This document shows positions 15,922 through 24,932 of a stretch of 64,000 nucleotides of DNA, one piece after another. The stretch's first letter is position 1; the number at the start of each line of letters is the position of its first letter. The stretch is from Algoriphagus aquimarinus. Its GTDB lineage: Bacteria > Bacteroidota > Bacteroidia > Cytophagales > Cyclobacteriaceae. The stretch is taken from contig NZ_VORW01000008.1 of assembly GCF_007997215.1 (NCBI RefSeq), positions 1 to 64,000 of the forward strand, read 5' to 3'. Below the pieces are notes generated by a model. The model did no database searches. It had not been told where the DNA came from and saw only the letters and a program-made list of their open reading frames with translations. The translations under genes were made by a program, and so were the position numbers.

Positions 15922-16470
15922 TTATGCCCAGGCATTTTCGCCATTATAAGGTATACAACCTTCAAACCTGCCCGGAATAGGGTTATAACGAAGTGCCTTT
16001 GTGGCTCCTGGCTCTGAAGTAAAATACCCCCATATGCTTAACTCTTTCATCATGGTAAAGAAATGAGGTTTATTGCCCAGTTGATTTTTCTTAGCATCTC
16101 TATCAAACTTGGATAATAATGCTAGTCTTTGCGGTTCTGAAAGATCAAGAAACCCTTTACCATAAGCAGTGTCAGCTTCCTTATCAATTGTTTTCAGGCC
16201 TTTTATGAAAATCTCTGCTTCCTCCTGATCATAACAGTCATTGACCATTGCTTTCATAAACTCACCTATGTGCCCTGCCTTGGCACCCGGGGACTGTTCA
16301 GTGTCAGGAAGAATGGTTTCACCTATTTCATCTAGTAAGGGCAAATCAGTGTCCCACAGCAAGGTTGAACTCTCCTTGGGAGTAGAACAGCCCGATAAAA
16401 ATAACGGAGAGCCAATGACACTACCTCCTAGTAGGCTAGCTGTAAGTTTTAAAGCTTCTCTTCTTTCCAT
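15922..16470 (-). CDS. Gluconate 2-dehydrogenase subunit 3 family protein (Tat-exported)
   Basis: I start this at 16470 (MERREALKL); a longer frame to 16560 would run through a dispersed repeat. The protein of about 182 residues has a twin-arginine-like signal (RREALKLTASLLGG) ending in a lipobox-like LFLSGC. It continues with LPLLDEIGETILPDTEQSPG and HIGEFMKAMVNDC, the typical opening of gluconate 2-dehydrogenase subunit 3 proteins, and ends SEPGATKALRYNPIPGRFEG. In the family this small subunit escorts and supports a GMC-type flavoprotein dehydrogenase through the Tat system. The GMC gene lies upstream in the same operon, with the Gfo/Idh gene between them. Confidence 0.88.
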   Translation of the reverse strand: MERREALKLTASLLGGSVIGSPLFLSGCSTPKESSTLLWDTDLPLLDEIGETILPDTEQSPGAKAGHIGEFMKAMVNDCYDQEEAEIFIKGLKTIDKEADTAYGKGFLDLSEPQRLALLSKFDRDAKKNQLGNKPHFFTMMKELSIWGYFTSEPGATKALRYNPIPGRFEGCIPYNGENAWA

Positions 16471-16528
16471 AGTACTATTATTAATTTTATGTATATCCGC
16501 TTTGTTACCAGTAAGGAACTGGTTAAAA

Positions 16529-16608
16529 TTAGCATTTAGGCCACTTCGGTCACCGGTCACCGGTCTTCAATCCTAACATGCAAAGAAACTATGGCTACTG
16601 GCATCATA
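16529..16608 (+). repeat. Dispersed 80-95-base repeat, copy A
   Basis: The element reads TTAGCATTTAGGCCACTTCG, then CGGTCTTC, then GCAAAGAAACT and CTGGCATCAT, in the same order as 32931-33025. This copy carries a tandem CACCGGT pair where the other copy carries a CCCGATTGCTATCAGG palindrome. It sits in the gap between the gluconate dehydrogenase subunit 3 and Gfo/Idh genes. Confidence 0.75.
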
Positions 16609-16636
16609 CTATAGCTATAGGATCCGTATAATCATA

Positions 16637-17725
16637 TTAATTTATACGCTCTTTCCATAGTTTATACGGCTTATCTACATCAGATTTGAAAGGTAACATC
16701 ACCTTTTTTCCAGTGCCTGCGGATTCATAGGCTGCAAAAATTACTTCTAAAACAGCCCTGCCATCTTCTCCTGTCACTAAGGGTTGCTTGTCATTTTTAA
16801 CGCAATCCACAAAATGTTCAAACTCCTGAGGGAAACCGTAGTTCCAACTTTCTTCATACATAGTATAGCTCCACCCGATGGTGTTTCCCGCTTTTTCTAC
16901 AGCATAATCAACTCCCTTATTACTGTAAGTTTGAATGGAGTTACCCTGAAGCACATCAGCATAGGCTACTCCTTCTGACCCATGTATCTCTGCTTTATCA
17001 TCCATGCCGCCCAGTTTGGTCCAGCTTTCCTCCATCACAGCTACTACCTCATCTTCAAATTCCAGGATCACAATGGAGTTATCGTCTCCCTTGGTTTTAT
17101 CTTTATGTACGCTCGTCATCATTTGAGCATACACAGATTTGATGGCCTTGCCCGGATGCAGCCAACGAAAGAATTGTATGGCATGACAGCCCATGTCCAT
17201 GGTCACCCCACCTCCCGACAGTTCTACATCCCAAAAGTGATCGGCATGTGGCCCATCATGTTTCTCTGACTGCTTGAAAAGTACAGGTTTGCCTAAAGCT
17301 CCCTGGTCGAGCAACCCCTTCATACGTACGTACTTAGGCGTAAAACACAACTCCTCAGCATACATGAGTTTGACATCGGCTTTCTTACAAGCTTCAATCA
17401 TTAAATCAGCTTCTTTCAAATTCATGCAAAATGGCTTCTCCACCACCACATGTTTACCAGCTTTGGCAATCTTCAATGTGATTTCACAGTGCAAATAGTT
17501 AGGCGCTCCGATCACCACCATATCTATACCTGGCATTGCCAACATTTGATCCAAATCGGTAAAGTGATTTGGAATGTTAAACTTTTCTGCAAAACTCCTG
17601 GCATGTCCAGCTGATGGTGACATCACTGCCAAAACTTCCGCATCTTTTACCTTACTTAAAGCATCTGCATGTATGCTTGATATAAACTGTGAACCGATTA
17701 ATCCTACTCCAACTTTCTTATCCAT
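16637..17725 (-). CDS. Gfo/Idh/MocA family oxidoreductase
   Basis: The 362-residue protein has an N-terminal Rossmann fold (GVGLIGSQFISSIHADAL, with G-x-I-G-x-x-x-x-x-x-H) for NAD(P), the EKP motif (VVVEKPFCMNLKEADLMIEA) and a C-terminal Gfo/Idh domain with GGGVTMDMGCHAIQFFRWLH, where D and H match the catalytic Asp/His of the family. It has no signal peptide, so it acts in the cytoplasm. The substrate is not predictable; members oxidise or reduce sugar and inositol derivatives at carbon 3 or 1. It lies 17 bases downstream of the GMC oxidoreductase gene, so the two act in one pathway, possibly 3-keto-sugar metabolism. Confidence 0.93.
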   Translation of the reverse strand: MDKKVGVGLIGSQFISSIHADALSKVKDAEVLAVMSPSAGHARSFAEKFNIPNHFTDLDQMLAMPGIDMVVIGAPNYLHCEITLKIAKAGKHVVVEKPFCMNLKEADLMIEACKKADVKLMYAEELCFTPKYVRMKGLLDQGALGKPVLFKQSEKHDGPHADHFWDVELSGGGVTMDMGCHAIQFFRWLHPGKAIKSVYAQMMTSVHKDKTKGDDNSIVILEFEDEVVAVMEESWTKLGGMDDKAEIHGSEGVAYADVLQGNSIQTYSNKGVDYAVEKAGNTIGWSYTMYEESWNYGFPQEFEHFVDCVKNDKQPLVTGEDGRAVLEVIFAAYESAGTGKKVMLPFKSDVDKPYKLWKERIN

Positions 17726-17742
17726 AGCTAAATTTTAATTGA

Positions 17743-19434
17743 TTATAATTCGCCACTTTTAAATTGCTCCACCGCATAAGTTGCCGCACGGGCAGTAAGT
17801 GACATATATAAAATAGAAGGACTCTGATTACCGGTACTGCTCATACAAGCTCCATCAGTGACAAATACATTCTTACAGGCATGTAGCTGATTAAATTCAT
17901 TCAAAAGCGAAGTCTTGGGGTCATTGCCCATTCTTGCTCCGCCCATTTCATGAATATCCAGCCCGGGTGCTTGTTTATTATCATAGGAGGTAAGATCTGT
18001 ACAACCCATTTTCTCAAGCATTTTTCGGCTTTCCTTTAGAAAGTCCTTGACCATTTTTTCATCATTGTCATCATAACCTACATCCGTCACCAGCAGAGGT
18101 ATACCCCAATCATCAGTTTTATCAGGACTTAAATAGACTCTATTGGAGGCTTTGGGTATGGTTTCACCTTGCATGTACATATAAATGCGCCAATCACCAG
18201 GTTTACTCAGTTTGTGCTTAAAGTCGGCTCCAAGTTGAGCTTCATTATCGGGCACTTGTTCTGTTCTGTTTCTATACGCTCCCGTGAAAATTGTATACCC
18301 ACCAACGAAGTCGGTATCCTGCTCCTTCAAATTGCGATAGTTAGCGATGATACATTCTGTAGGGTTTTTTCCATAGAAATAGCTGTCCTCAAAACCATCA
18401 ATCTTACCACCAGCACCTGCTCTATAGTTATGAAAGCTCACATATCTTCCTAATAGGTCATTATCGTTGCCCAACCCATTAGGAAAACGGGCTGACTTGG
18501 AATTGAGTAAAATCAAGCTGGAATTAAGCGCTGAAGCATTTACGAATATAATTCTGGCATTATAGATCATCTCCTCCTTGGTATTTGTATCTATTATCTT
18601 AACTCCGGAAGCTTTGCCGGAGGCTTCATCATAGATGATAGAATGCACCACAGAAAATGGCCTCAAAGTAAGGTTTCCCGTTTTTTCAGCCCAAGGCAAG
18701 GTAGAGGTGTTAGAACTGAAATAACCTCCAAATGGGCAACCCCGCATACACAAATTTCTACATTGGCACTTGCCTCTTCCCTGATCCAAATGGATCTGCT
18801 TGGGTTCGCTTACCTGAGCCCATCGTCCCTGTACCAAATGTCTTCCAGGAAAGTTTTCTTTGAGCGTATCCTGCATGTGTTCCTCCACACAATTAAGCTC
18901 ATATGGGGGTAAAAATTCACCATCAGGCATGGCTTCTATACCGTCATTATTACCGCAAACTCCAATAAATTTTTCAACATGGGAGTACCAGGGAGCAATG
19001 TCATCATAGCCAATAGGCCATTCTATGCCATAGCCGTACTTTTTAGGAGCTTTGAACTCATAATCACTCCAGCGCTGACAGGCCCGCCCCCAAATCAGGG
19101 ACTTACCACCCACCTGATAGCCCCGAATCCAGTCAAATGGGCGCTCTTGCACGTATGGGTGATCAGCATCCTTTACAAAGAAATGAGCGGTATCTTCTCC
19201 AAACCCAGCCGCCTTTGTAATTAATGGGTTTTCTAGATAAAACTCTTTAGGCATGCGGCCCCTATGCTCAAAATCCCATGGGGCCTTGGTCATGGTGGGG
19301 TAATCCTTCAGGTGCTTTACGTCTCTGCCTCTTTCCAAAACCAAGGTTTTTAAACCCTGCTCACAAAGCTCTTTGGCTGCCCAGCCTCCTGATATACCTG
19401 ATCCAATTACAATGGCATCAAATTGCTTCTCCAT
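17743..19434 (-). CDS. GMC family flavoprotein oxidoreductase
   Basis: The 563-residue protein starts with the FAD-binding dinucleotide motif (DAIVIGSGISGGWAAKELCE) and an ERG motif (LVLERGRDVKHL). It contains GGKSLIWGRACQRWSDYEF, a cysteine-rich CQCRNLCMRGCPFG segment that is typical of sugar dehydrogenases of the gluconate/fructose/glucoside 3-dehydrogenase branch, and the C-terminal GMC_oxred_C domain with HEMGGARMGNDP and the final GNQSPSILYMSLTARA. It probably oxidises a sugar or glycoside in the periplasm, travelling with the small Tat subunit encoded two genes downstream. It is the first gene of a three-gene minus-strand operon. No cytochrome c gene is attached. Confidence 0.93.
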   Translation of the reverse strand: MEKQFDAIVIGSGISGGWAAKELCEQGLKTLVLERGRDVKHLKDYPTMTKAPWDFEHRGRMPKEFYLENPLITKAAGFGEDTAHFFVKDADHPYVQERPFDWIRGYQVGGKSLIWGRACQRWSDYEFKAPKKYGYGIEWPIGYDDIAPWYSHVEKFIGVCGNNDGIEAMPDGEFLPPYELNCVEEHMQDTLKENFPGRHLVQGRWAQVSEPKQIHLDQGRGKCQCRNLCMRGCPFGGYFSSNTSTLPWAEKTGNLTLRPFSVVHSIIYDEASGKASGVKIIDTNTKEEMIYNARIIFVNASALNSSLILLNSKSARFPNGLGNDNDLLGRYVSFHNYRAGAGGKIDGFEDSYFYGKNPTECIIANYRNLKEQDTDFVGGYTIFTGAYRNRTEQVPDNEAQLGADFKHKLSKPGDWRIYMYMQGETIPKASNRVYLSPDKTDDWGIPLLVTDVGYDDNDEKMVKDFLKESRKMLEKMGCTDLTSYDNKQAPGLDIHEMGGARMGNDPKTSLLNEFNQLHACKNVFVTDGACMSSTGNQSPSILYMSLTARAATYAVEQFKSGEL

Positions 19435-20401
19435 AAGTAACTATAATTTAAGACTTCTTCTTTTTATTTTAACGCCTAACAAACTCTACTATTCAATTTC
19501 TGGCTTCCATAGCCCTTACGTCAACCTTGTTAGAGAGCTTCCATGTGCCGCACTTCATAGCCTGATTGACACAATCTTCCATTGGTTTGCTCTGAAGCCA
19601 ATCTTATATAATTCGGCTCCTATATTATCTGCAGAAATGCTGTTGGCTTTAATAATCAGAGTTTAAGGTAGCAATTCTGTATTACTAAATTTAGTAGAAC
19701 TGGGATCTAAAGGCGATCGAGCCTATAGAACCCAACATAATTTCCTCTCATTTTAAATTCTCCATTCCCTCATTTTAAATTCTTCGCTCCAGCACTCAAC
19801 TCCATTCTCCCCTTTAGGGGTCGGGGGTCACCACCTCTGCGCCGTTGCGGAACCAACCAACAACCAACAACCAACAACTAATAATCTCCTCTCATTTTAA
19901 ATTCCCAATTCCTTCATTTTAAATTTTCAATTCTTTTCATTTTAAATTCCAAATTGGTTCATTTTAAATTTCAGATCGTTTAAAATCCCCCTAGCCCCCT
20001 TTGAAATCAATTTTCTTCCATTCAAAGCTCCTACTCTAAGGGGGAGTCAGATCCGTTTCCAAACCTCCCAACTTCCTCTCATTTTAAATTCTCCATTCCC
20101 TCATTTTATCCTGATAGTTTGCGGGACCTTCATTTTAAATTTTCAATTCTTTTCATTTTAAATTCCCAATTCCTCCATTTTAAATTCTCCCCTCCGCGAT
20201 AACTATCGGGAAGGGGTCGGGGGTTGCCACCTCTGCGTCCTTGTTCTCCTCGGTCTGGGGAAAGTTTGTCTGTTATATAAACAGTACTAATTGTCTTTTT
20301 TTGCTTACATGGACTTAAAGCATGATTACCATCATTGGTAAGTGTTTTGATTACTTATAATAAGCTTGATGAAAATTTAGTTTATTAAACTTCATTCTTC
20401 T
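19435..20401. repeat. Repeat-rich noncoding region
   Basis: No gene is seen in nearly 1 kb. At 19748-20188 there are about ten CATTTTAAATTC-type units in direct orientation, interspersed with a CCAACAACCAACAAC tract (about 19856-19880), the GGGGGAGTCAGATCCGTTTC box (20040-20059), a CCTGATAGTTTGCGGGA variant (20109-20125) and GCGATAACTATCGGGA (20197-20212). The last 100 bases are AT-rich and presumably hold the promoter of the gene at 20402, but no exact TAnnTTTG element is evident. Confidence 0.7.
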
Positions 20402-21058
20402 ATGACTTCAAATTACTGTCAGGATAAAGTCCTATGGTTCCCTGTAGGAAAGAAAGAGGAAGTTCAGATGGAGATTTCATTGTTAGAGAGAAAGAAAATC
20501 AAATCGATTAGAGTAGGTATAAGTCATGTAGATTTTAATACAGCACAAGGTGCACTCTGGTATGATTGGTTGATGTCAGTTTTGAGTAAAAAATTTGATC
20601 TTGAACTCTGTTTCGATAAATATTCCCTGGATCAACCTTCAAATAGCAATTCTGCGAACAATTCCCTATGCGAATTGGTTGAGTTGTTCATATATAAGTA
20701 TGGACACCAATTTGATCATTTAGAATTGTGGAAAAATCCCCTGGATAAGTTTATTCCTATTACATCTTCTACTAATATCTATTCTGATGAACTGGTATTT
20801 GCAGCATCTTGGGCTATCTTTTTAAATAAAAAGGTCAACATTGGTGGGATTCAGGCTGGAGATTTTGAATGGTTGATCTTGTTGATTCATTCAGGGCTTC
20901 TCCGGAATGTAACCGCTATTAGATTAGATTCTGAAGGTGATCTGTGGAGTACTAATACACAGTTTTTTGCACAATCTATTAGAAGTATGTTGAAGGAAAA
21001 TGGATTTAAAACACTTGTGTTTGATAACGCACCGACTATAAGCATGGAGTCCGTTTAG
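20402..21058 (+). CDS. Truncated or degenerate TIM-barrel protein related to glycoside-hydrolase-like partners of CDP-paratose epimerases
   Basis: This 218-residue protein reads IKSIRVGISHVDFNTAQGAL, WYDWLMSVLSKKFDLELCFD, then YKYGHQFDHLELWKNPLD and NIGGIQAGDFEWLILLIHSG. The order (W-F-x-x-G, R-x-G-x-S-x-x-D-x-x-x-x-x-G-x-x-WYDWL, H-x-x-x-x-ELW-N-P, GG-x-x-x-x-x-x-WL) matches a family of TIM-barrel proteins, often annotated as beta-xylosidase, that sit beside or fuse to CDP-paratose 2-epimerase-like proteins. In that family the central motif is ELWNEPNN, with the catalytic Glu; here it is ELWKNPLD, so the acid is lost. The protein also stops short of a full barrel. No epimerase is nearby. It may be an inactive relic or a repurposed binding protein. 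Confidence 0.5.
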   Translation: MTSNYCQDKVLWFPVGKKEEVQMEISLLERKKIKSIRVGISHVDFNTAQGALWYDWLMSVLSKKFDLELCFDKYSLDQPSNSNSANNSLCELVELFIYKYGHQFDHLELWKNPLDKFIPITSSTNIYSDELVFAASWAIFLNKKVNIGGIQAGDFEWLILLIHSGLLRNVTAIRLDSEGDLWSTNTQFFAQSIRSMLKENGFKTLVFDNAPTISMESV

Positions 21059-21222
21059 ATCTTGCAAAAGCTGACTGAAAAATAAAAGGACCAAGTAAAG
21101 CAGACATATCTGGAGTCCAAACCTGCTGAGAATAATGTCTATAACCTGATTTCTGCCTCAATAATAAGTGATCATATATGTATCCATACATTGAAATTTT
21201 AAACATATAATTTTCTGTAGGT

Positions 21223-21465
21223 ATGGAAGAAATCGAGCGTATGCTTTTGTCTACGGTATTTGAGGAGCTTGGAGAGTTACTAAAGAATCGTGCTACTGGA
21301 GTAGATACTGATAGTTTCGTATATAAATATTTGTTTAGAAGAATGCCCCAGATGTTCGAGAAGCATCAGGTAGACCTTCGTTCTCTTTCTATAATCTCCT
21401 TCACAGATTACTATTTGGTGACGGTCAATTTTAAGCATACTGCTAAGTTAAAATTGAAACCTTAG
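21223..21465 (+). CDS. Small protein of unknown function
   Basis: This 80-residue frame starts MEEIERMLLSTVFEELGELL and ends YYLVTVNFKHTAKLKLKP: a helical N-terminus followed by a short beta hairpin. It has no signal peptide and no recognisable family. It lies 164 bases after the degenerate TIM-barrel gene on the same strand, and codon use looks coding. It ends where a repeat cluster begins. It could be a stand-alone small protein or a fragment of a longer one. Confidence 0.4.
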   Translation: MEEIERMLLSTVFEELGELLKNRATGVDTDSFVYKYLFRRMPQMFEKHQVDLRSLSIISFTDYYLVTVNFKHTAKLKLKP

Positions 21466-21898
21466 GCGATCTCATCAATTACCTCATAACTGAAGCCTAA
21501 AGTGCAAAGGGGATGATTTCAGCTCCTTGTTCAACCACCGTGGTCTGTGTCACAGACCATTTCCCATTAGGAATTCGTTTCCTTCCCTCGCCTGCCCGCC
21601 GCGGCGCAACTACCAACCACCCAACTCCATTCTCCCCTTTAGGGGTCGGGGGTCACCACCTGTCCGCTGTGGCGAACCACCAACCACCAACTTCCCACTT
21701 CCCAACTTCCATCCATTTTAAATTATCCATTCCTTCACTTTAAATTCCCGACTTCGACTCCTGTCACACTGAGCATTTGAGAGACGAGAGTCTCGAAATC
21801 GAAGTGTCAGTCTGACAAGTTGCACATGTTCAGCAACTAAAAACTCCCCAACCAACAACCACCAACCAACAACCACCAACCAACCCCTCTCTCTTCAA
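21466..21898. repeat. Repeat-rich noncoding region
   Basis: No gene is seen. It contains a second copy of the GGTCTGTG hairpin element (21536-21582), CCGCC/GGCGG boxes at 21591-21607 and 21661-21674, CATTTTAAATT units (21715-21750), a long element at 21762-21817 that starts TGTCACACTGAGC and ends GTGTCAGTCTGACA with a GAGAC-N4-GTCTC hairpin inside, and a CAACCACCAACC tract to about 21885. Confidence 0.7.
21762..21817. repeat. CTGAGCATTTGAGAGACGAG element
   Basis: The element begins TGTCACACTGAGCATTTGAG, has an inner GAGAC-GAGA-GTCTC hairpin and ends GTGTCAGTCTGACA, so its outer ends are also imperfect inverted repeats. A shorter relative (TGTCAGCCTGAGCATTTGAG, then GAGACGAGATTCTCG) is at 3481-3520. 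Confidence 0.7.
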
Positions 21899-22792
21899 TC
21901 AATTAACCTTCTTTTCCTCCAGACTGTCGAATAATATCTCTGTAAATTTCTCCCCACCTTCTTTATCCAAATGATCCATGTCTCTAAACATATAGTCTTG
22001 TTCCATATATAGACTATCAAAATCTATAACATGTAAATTGTTGATTATCAAAATACTATCTGCATTATAGCTTTCATTGTCCAAAATACCTAAATATGTC
22101 TTGGTCAATGGAAATCTCAAACCAATTAACTCTATATTGTTTGCCTTACAAATAGCTATAATCCTTAGCAAGGAACTTGACATTACTACTGAAGGCAAAG
22201 CAAATTCAAAGTAATTATTTATACGGTCTGTACTTATTTCTTTTTGCTGCAAAGCGGACATATCCTCCCAAGAATTCTTAGATCTACTTCCTCCCCACTT
22301 TGAGATATCAAACAATTCATTCTGCAGGAAATTTTTTATTATTAAACTATACCTATCATTCACAAACACACAATAATAGTTAAGGTACTTATCATGTATG
22401 AATTCCTTATAACTTGAATAATCCTCTCTATCACTATAATAAGCAGATCTGTCCAGGTTATTTTGATCCTCTCTCGTTGGGGATAGGGTGTGGTCATCTA
22501 CACTGATATAGATTTTGTTTACGGTGGTATGTCGTATCAGAAATCTCAACTTACGCTCCATATCAAGATAGGAATCGCTTTGACCCGAGAAATTATGTAC
22601 ATCATGGATTTCAGTGAAATCACCTAGGGGAGTGCCATGGGAGTCCGCAAGAAGGTATTCTGAATACCCTAAATCAACTTGATCATAATCTCTAATATAA
22701 AATGCACGGATTAAAATGAACAATAAGAAATTGAGCACTACTAATAATAAGAGGAAAATAGAAACTTGTTTGAGGAACAGTTTTATCATCAT
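21899..22792 (-). CDS. Membrane-anchored SGNH/AlgJ-like partner of the MBOAT acyltransferase
   Basis: The 297-residue protein has an N-terminal membrane helix (about residues 8-30) and then an extracytoplasmic domain. YLLADSHGTPLGDF resembles the G-D-S-H block of AlgJ/AlgX and other SGNH-type O-acetylation partners, and the conserved Asp-Ser-His is present. A C-terminal HVIDFDSLYMEQDYMFRDMD and HLDKEGGEKFTEILFD carries the D-x-x-H pair expected near the end of SGNH enzymes. It starts only four bases after the MBOAT gene, so the two form an operon and probably transfer acyl groups to an exported polysaccharide or cell-wall component. Confidence 0.7.
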   Translation of the reverse strand: MMIKLFLKQVSIFLLLLVVLNFLLFILIRAFYIRDYDQVDLGYSEYLLADSHGTPLGDFTEIHDVHNFSGQSDSYLDMERKLRFLIRHTTVNKIYISVDDHTLSPTREDQNNLDRSAYYSDREDYSSYKEFIHDKYLNYYCVFVNDRYSLIIKNFLQNELFDISKWGGSRSKNSWEDMSALQQKEISTDRINNYFEFALPSVVMSSSLLRIIAICKANNIELIGLRFPLTKTYLGILDNESYNADSILIINNLHVIDFDSLYMEQDYMFRDMDHLDKEGGEKFTEILFDSLEEKKVN

Positions 22793-22796
22793 AATA

Positions 22797-24251
22797 TCAA
22801 AAGTTGAAATATATAAACTCTATTTCTTCTGAGGTATTCCCGAATATATCGATGATCAGGATGATCAGGAAATAAATGGACCATCTGTGGGCTTTGCTCG
22901 GCATTGCTTGCATCCTGGAAATGGCATATTGACCAAATCTGCCCTTCCATTCCACTACAAGAAATCCGAAGATCAATATCAATATGGTAAGTGCTCCGGG
23001 GAACACCGAGAAGTCAGGAACCTGAAATAGCTGTGCAGTAAATATCCCGGATATGTAGCTCATGGCATGACTCATACTCTCAGCCCTAAAAAATATCCAT
23101 GAGAACACGGTCAATGCAAAAGTGCCTAGAATAGAAGAAAATTCCCTCAAACTCGGACGTCTCTTGTCCATTGCTACAGTCTCAAGATTTTTTCTGTTGG
23201 TACCAAACAACAACAATGGAATAAAATAAATGGCGTTCAGAGCTCCCCAAACTATAAAAGTCCAATTTGCACCGTGCCAAAATCCACTGACAAGGAAAAT
23301 GATGAAGATATTCCTTATCTGCTGCACCTTACTTCCTTTACTGCCACCCAACGGGATGTATAAATAATCTCTAAACCAGGTGGAAAGTGAAATATGCCAT
23401 CGGCGCCAAAACTCTGCTATATCCCTTGAGAAATAAGGGAAGGCAAAATTCTGCATCAAATTGAACCCAAATAATCTTGATGTTCCAATTGCTATATCAG
23501 AATAACCCGAAAAATCCCCGTAAATCTGGAAAGTGAAAAATACTGCGCCCAGCACTAAAGTACTACCTCCATATTCAGTGGAGTTGTTAAATATCGTATT
23601 GGCAAACTCTGCACAGTTGTCTGCAATAACTAATTTCTTGAATAAGCCCCATAGCACTTGTCGCAAGCCATCCTTTGCTTGTAAATAATCAAACTTTCTT
23701 CTTTCAAAAAACTGTGGAAGCAAATTAGATGCTCTCTCTATCGGACCGGCTACAAGCTGAGGGAAAAAACTAACGAATGCTGAAAAGGCTACCAAGTCTG
23801 TCGTAGCTCGTAATTTCCTTCTATATACATCTATAGAATAACTCATGGTTTGAAAAGTGTAAAAACTAATTCCAACCGGTAATATAATATTCAGGCTATT
23901 AGCTTTTATAGGCATGCCCATAAATGTAAAAGCTGTAATAAAATTATCTAAAAAGAAATTGTAGTATTTAAAAAACCCAAGCAGTCCTATATTGACTAAA
24001 ATACTCAAAACCAAGAGACTCTTACGTAGGTGACGATCTTCCGCTTTATCCAGTTGTTTCCCTACTATAAAATCTACTAATGTGCTGAATGCTATTAAAG
24101 CCAAAAACCTCCAATCCCACCAGCCATAGAAAAAATAACTCGCGATTACAATTAGAAAGTTTTGTGACCTGATGCTTTTTTTAAAAACAAACCAATATAA
24201 TACAAATACTATTGGTAAAAATACAGCAAAGTCAAGTGAATTGAAAAGCAT
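22797..24251 (-). CDS. MBOAT family O-acyltransferase (AlgI-like)
   Basis: The 484-residue protein has about ten or more hydrophobic segments and the characteristic MBOAT motifs: LVAGPIERASNLLPQF, the RRWHISLSTWFRDYLYIPLG block with the conserved Arg/Trp/His, and GFWHGANWTFIVWGALN with the catalytic His. It begins SLDFAVFLPIVFVLYWFVF as usual for AlgI-like proteins. It passes acetyl or other acyl groups from the cytoplasm to a periplasmic acceptor. It is followed by its SGNH-like partner. No polysaccharide synthesis genes lie close by, so the acceptor is unknown. Confidence 0.93.
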   Translation of the reverse strand: MLFNSLDFAVFLPIVFVLYWFVFKKSIRSQNFLIVIASYFFYGWWDWRFLALIAFSTLVDFIVGKQLDKAEDRHLRKSLLVLSILVNIGLLGFFKYYNFFLDNFITAFTFMGMPIKANSLNIILPVGISFYTFQTMSYSIDVYRRKLRATTDLVAFSAFVSFFPQLVAGPIERASNLLPQFFERRKFDYLQAKDGLRQVLWGLFKKLVIADNCAEFANTIFNNSTEYGGSTLVLGAVFFTFQIYGDFSGYSDIAIGTSRLFGFNLMQNFAFPYFSRDIAEFWRRWHISLSTWFRDYLYIPLGGSKGSKVQQIRNIFIIFLVSGFWHGANWTFIVWGALNAIYFIPLLLFGTNRKNLETVAMDKRRPSLREFSSILGTFALTVFSWIFFRAESMSHAMSYISGIFTAQLFQVPDFSVFPGALTILILIFGFLVVEWKGRFGQYAISRMQAMPSKAHRWSIYFLIILIIDIFGNTSEEIEFIYFNF

Positions 24252-24932
24252 GTGTAATTGAGGTTAATCCTTAATTGAAAAATAATTTACACTTAGTGCT
24301 GATCTATAAACATATGTATAAGTTTCTCCCTTAAAGTGTGTTACCAAAATTATTGCTCTTCATAGAATTATTTTTTTTTTATAGGAATGAATAGTCAAGA
24401 AAATATCATCCTCCAGATTCACTCACGCTCAGGTCCTTTCCTACTTCAACAAATCATGTTGATGCTAATTTTCCCACATCAACACGAATTCTTTAACTAT
24501 TCCGGAGCTTTTTTTCTCCCTGCAGCTATCGCAAAGCCTTTATTAACGTACCTCTGGTATTTCAGCTCCAAGTAAACGAATTTTTGTCAGCTTTATCATT
24601 TTGCTCACTCATCCAGCTCATGTTCCCATCCACCAGTCCGTGGATTTTGAAAGGACCGTATACTTCTTAGGCATGGATAATTGATTCGAAAAATAGGAAG
24701 ATAAAAACTAAAAGATGCCATTTCTTGGACTTTAAAATTTGACATCAACTCCCACTAATCCATTTCCTGACTTCTTTCATTTCCATTCCGCACCTTTAGG
24801 CCTGGGCTATTATTTGATCCACCTCCTCTGTAGCGGAATCAAGAGGCAAGAATCAAGTCATAAGAATCAAGATTTAACTTGATTTTCTTCCCTAGAGCTT
24901 TGGTACTTAGGTTCAGCCTTCTGCCTTACAGT
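24252..24932. other. Intergenic region without a supported gene
   Basis: I see no convincing gene. A run of eleven T at 24371-24381 follows AT-rich sequence. A 62-codon frame at 24387-24575 has no recognisable features. At about 24838-24880 there is a tandem AAGAATCAAG-like tract. Confidence 0.5.

Noticed and set aside
19748-20188. Regularly spaced direct repeats that could be a CRISPR array
   Set aside because: Units are short and imperfect, spacers are irregular and low-complexity, and no cas gene is present.
24387-24575. A 62-codon plus-strand frame after a T-run
   Set aside because: It has no family pattern, no start signal and is surrounded by noncoding DNA; the T-run upstream suggests a terminator or slippery tract rather than a gene start.
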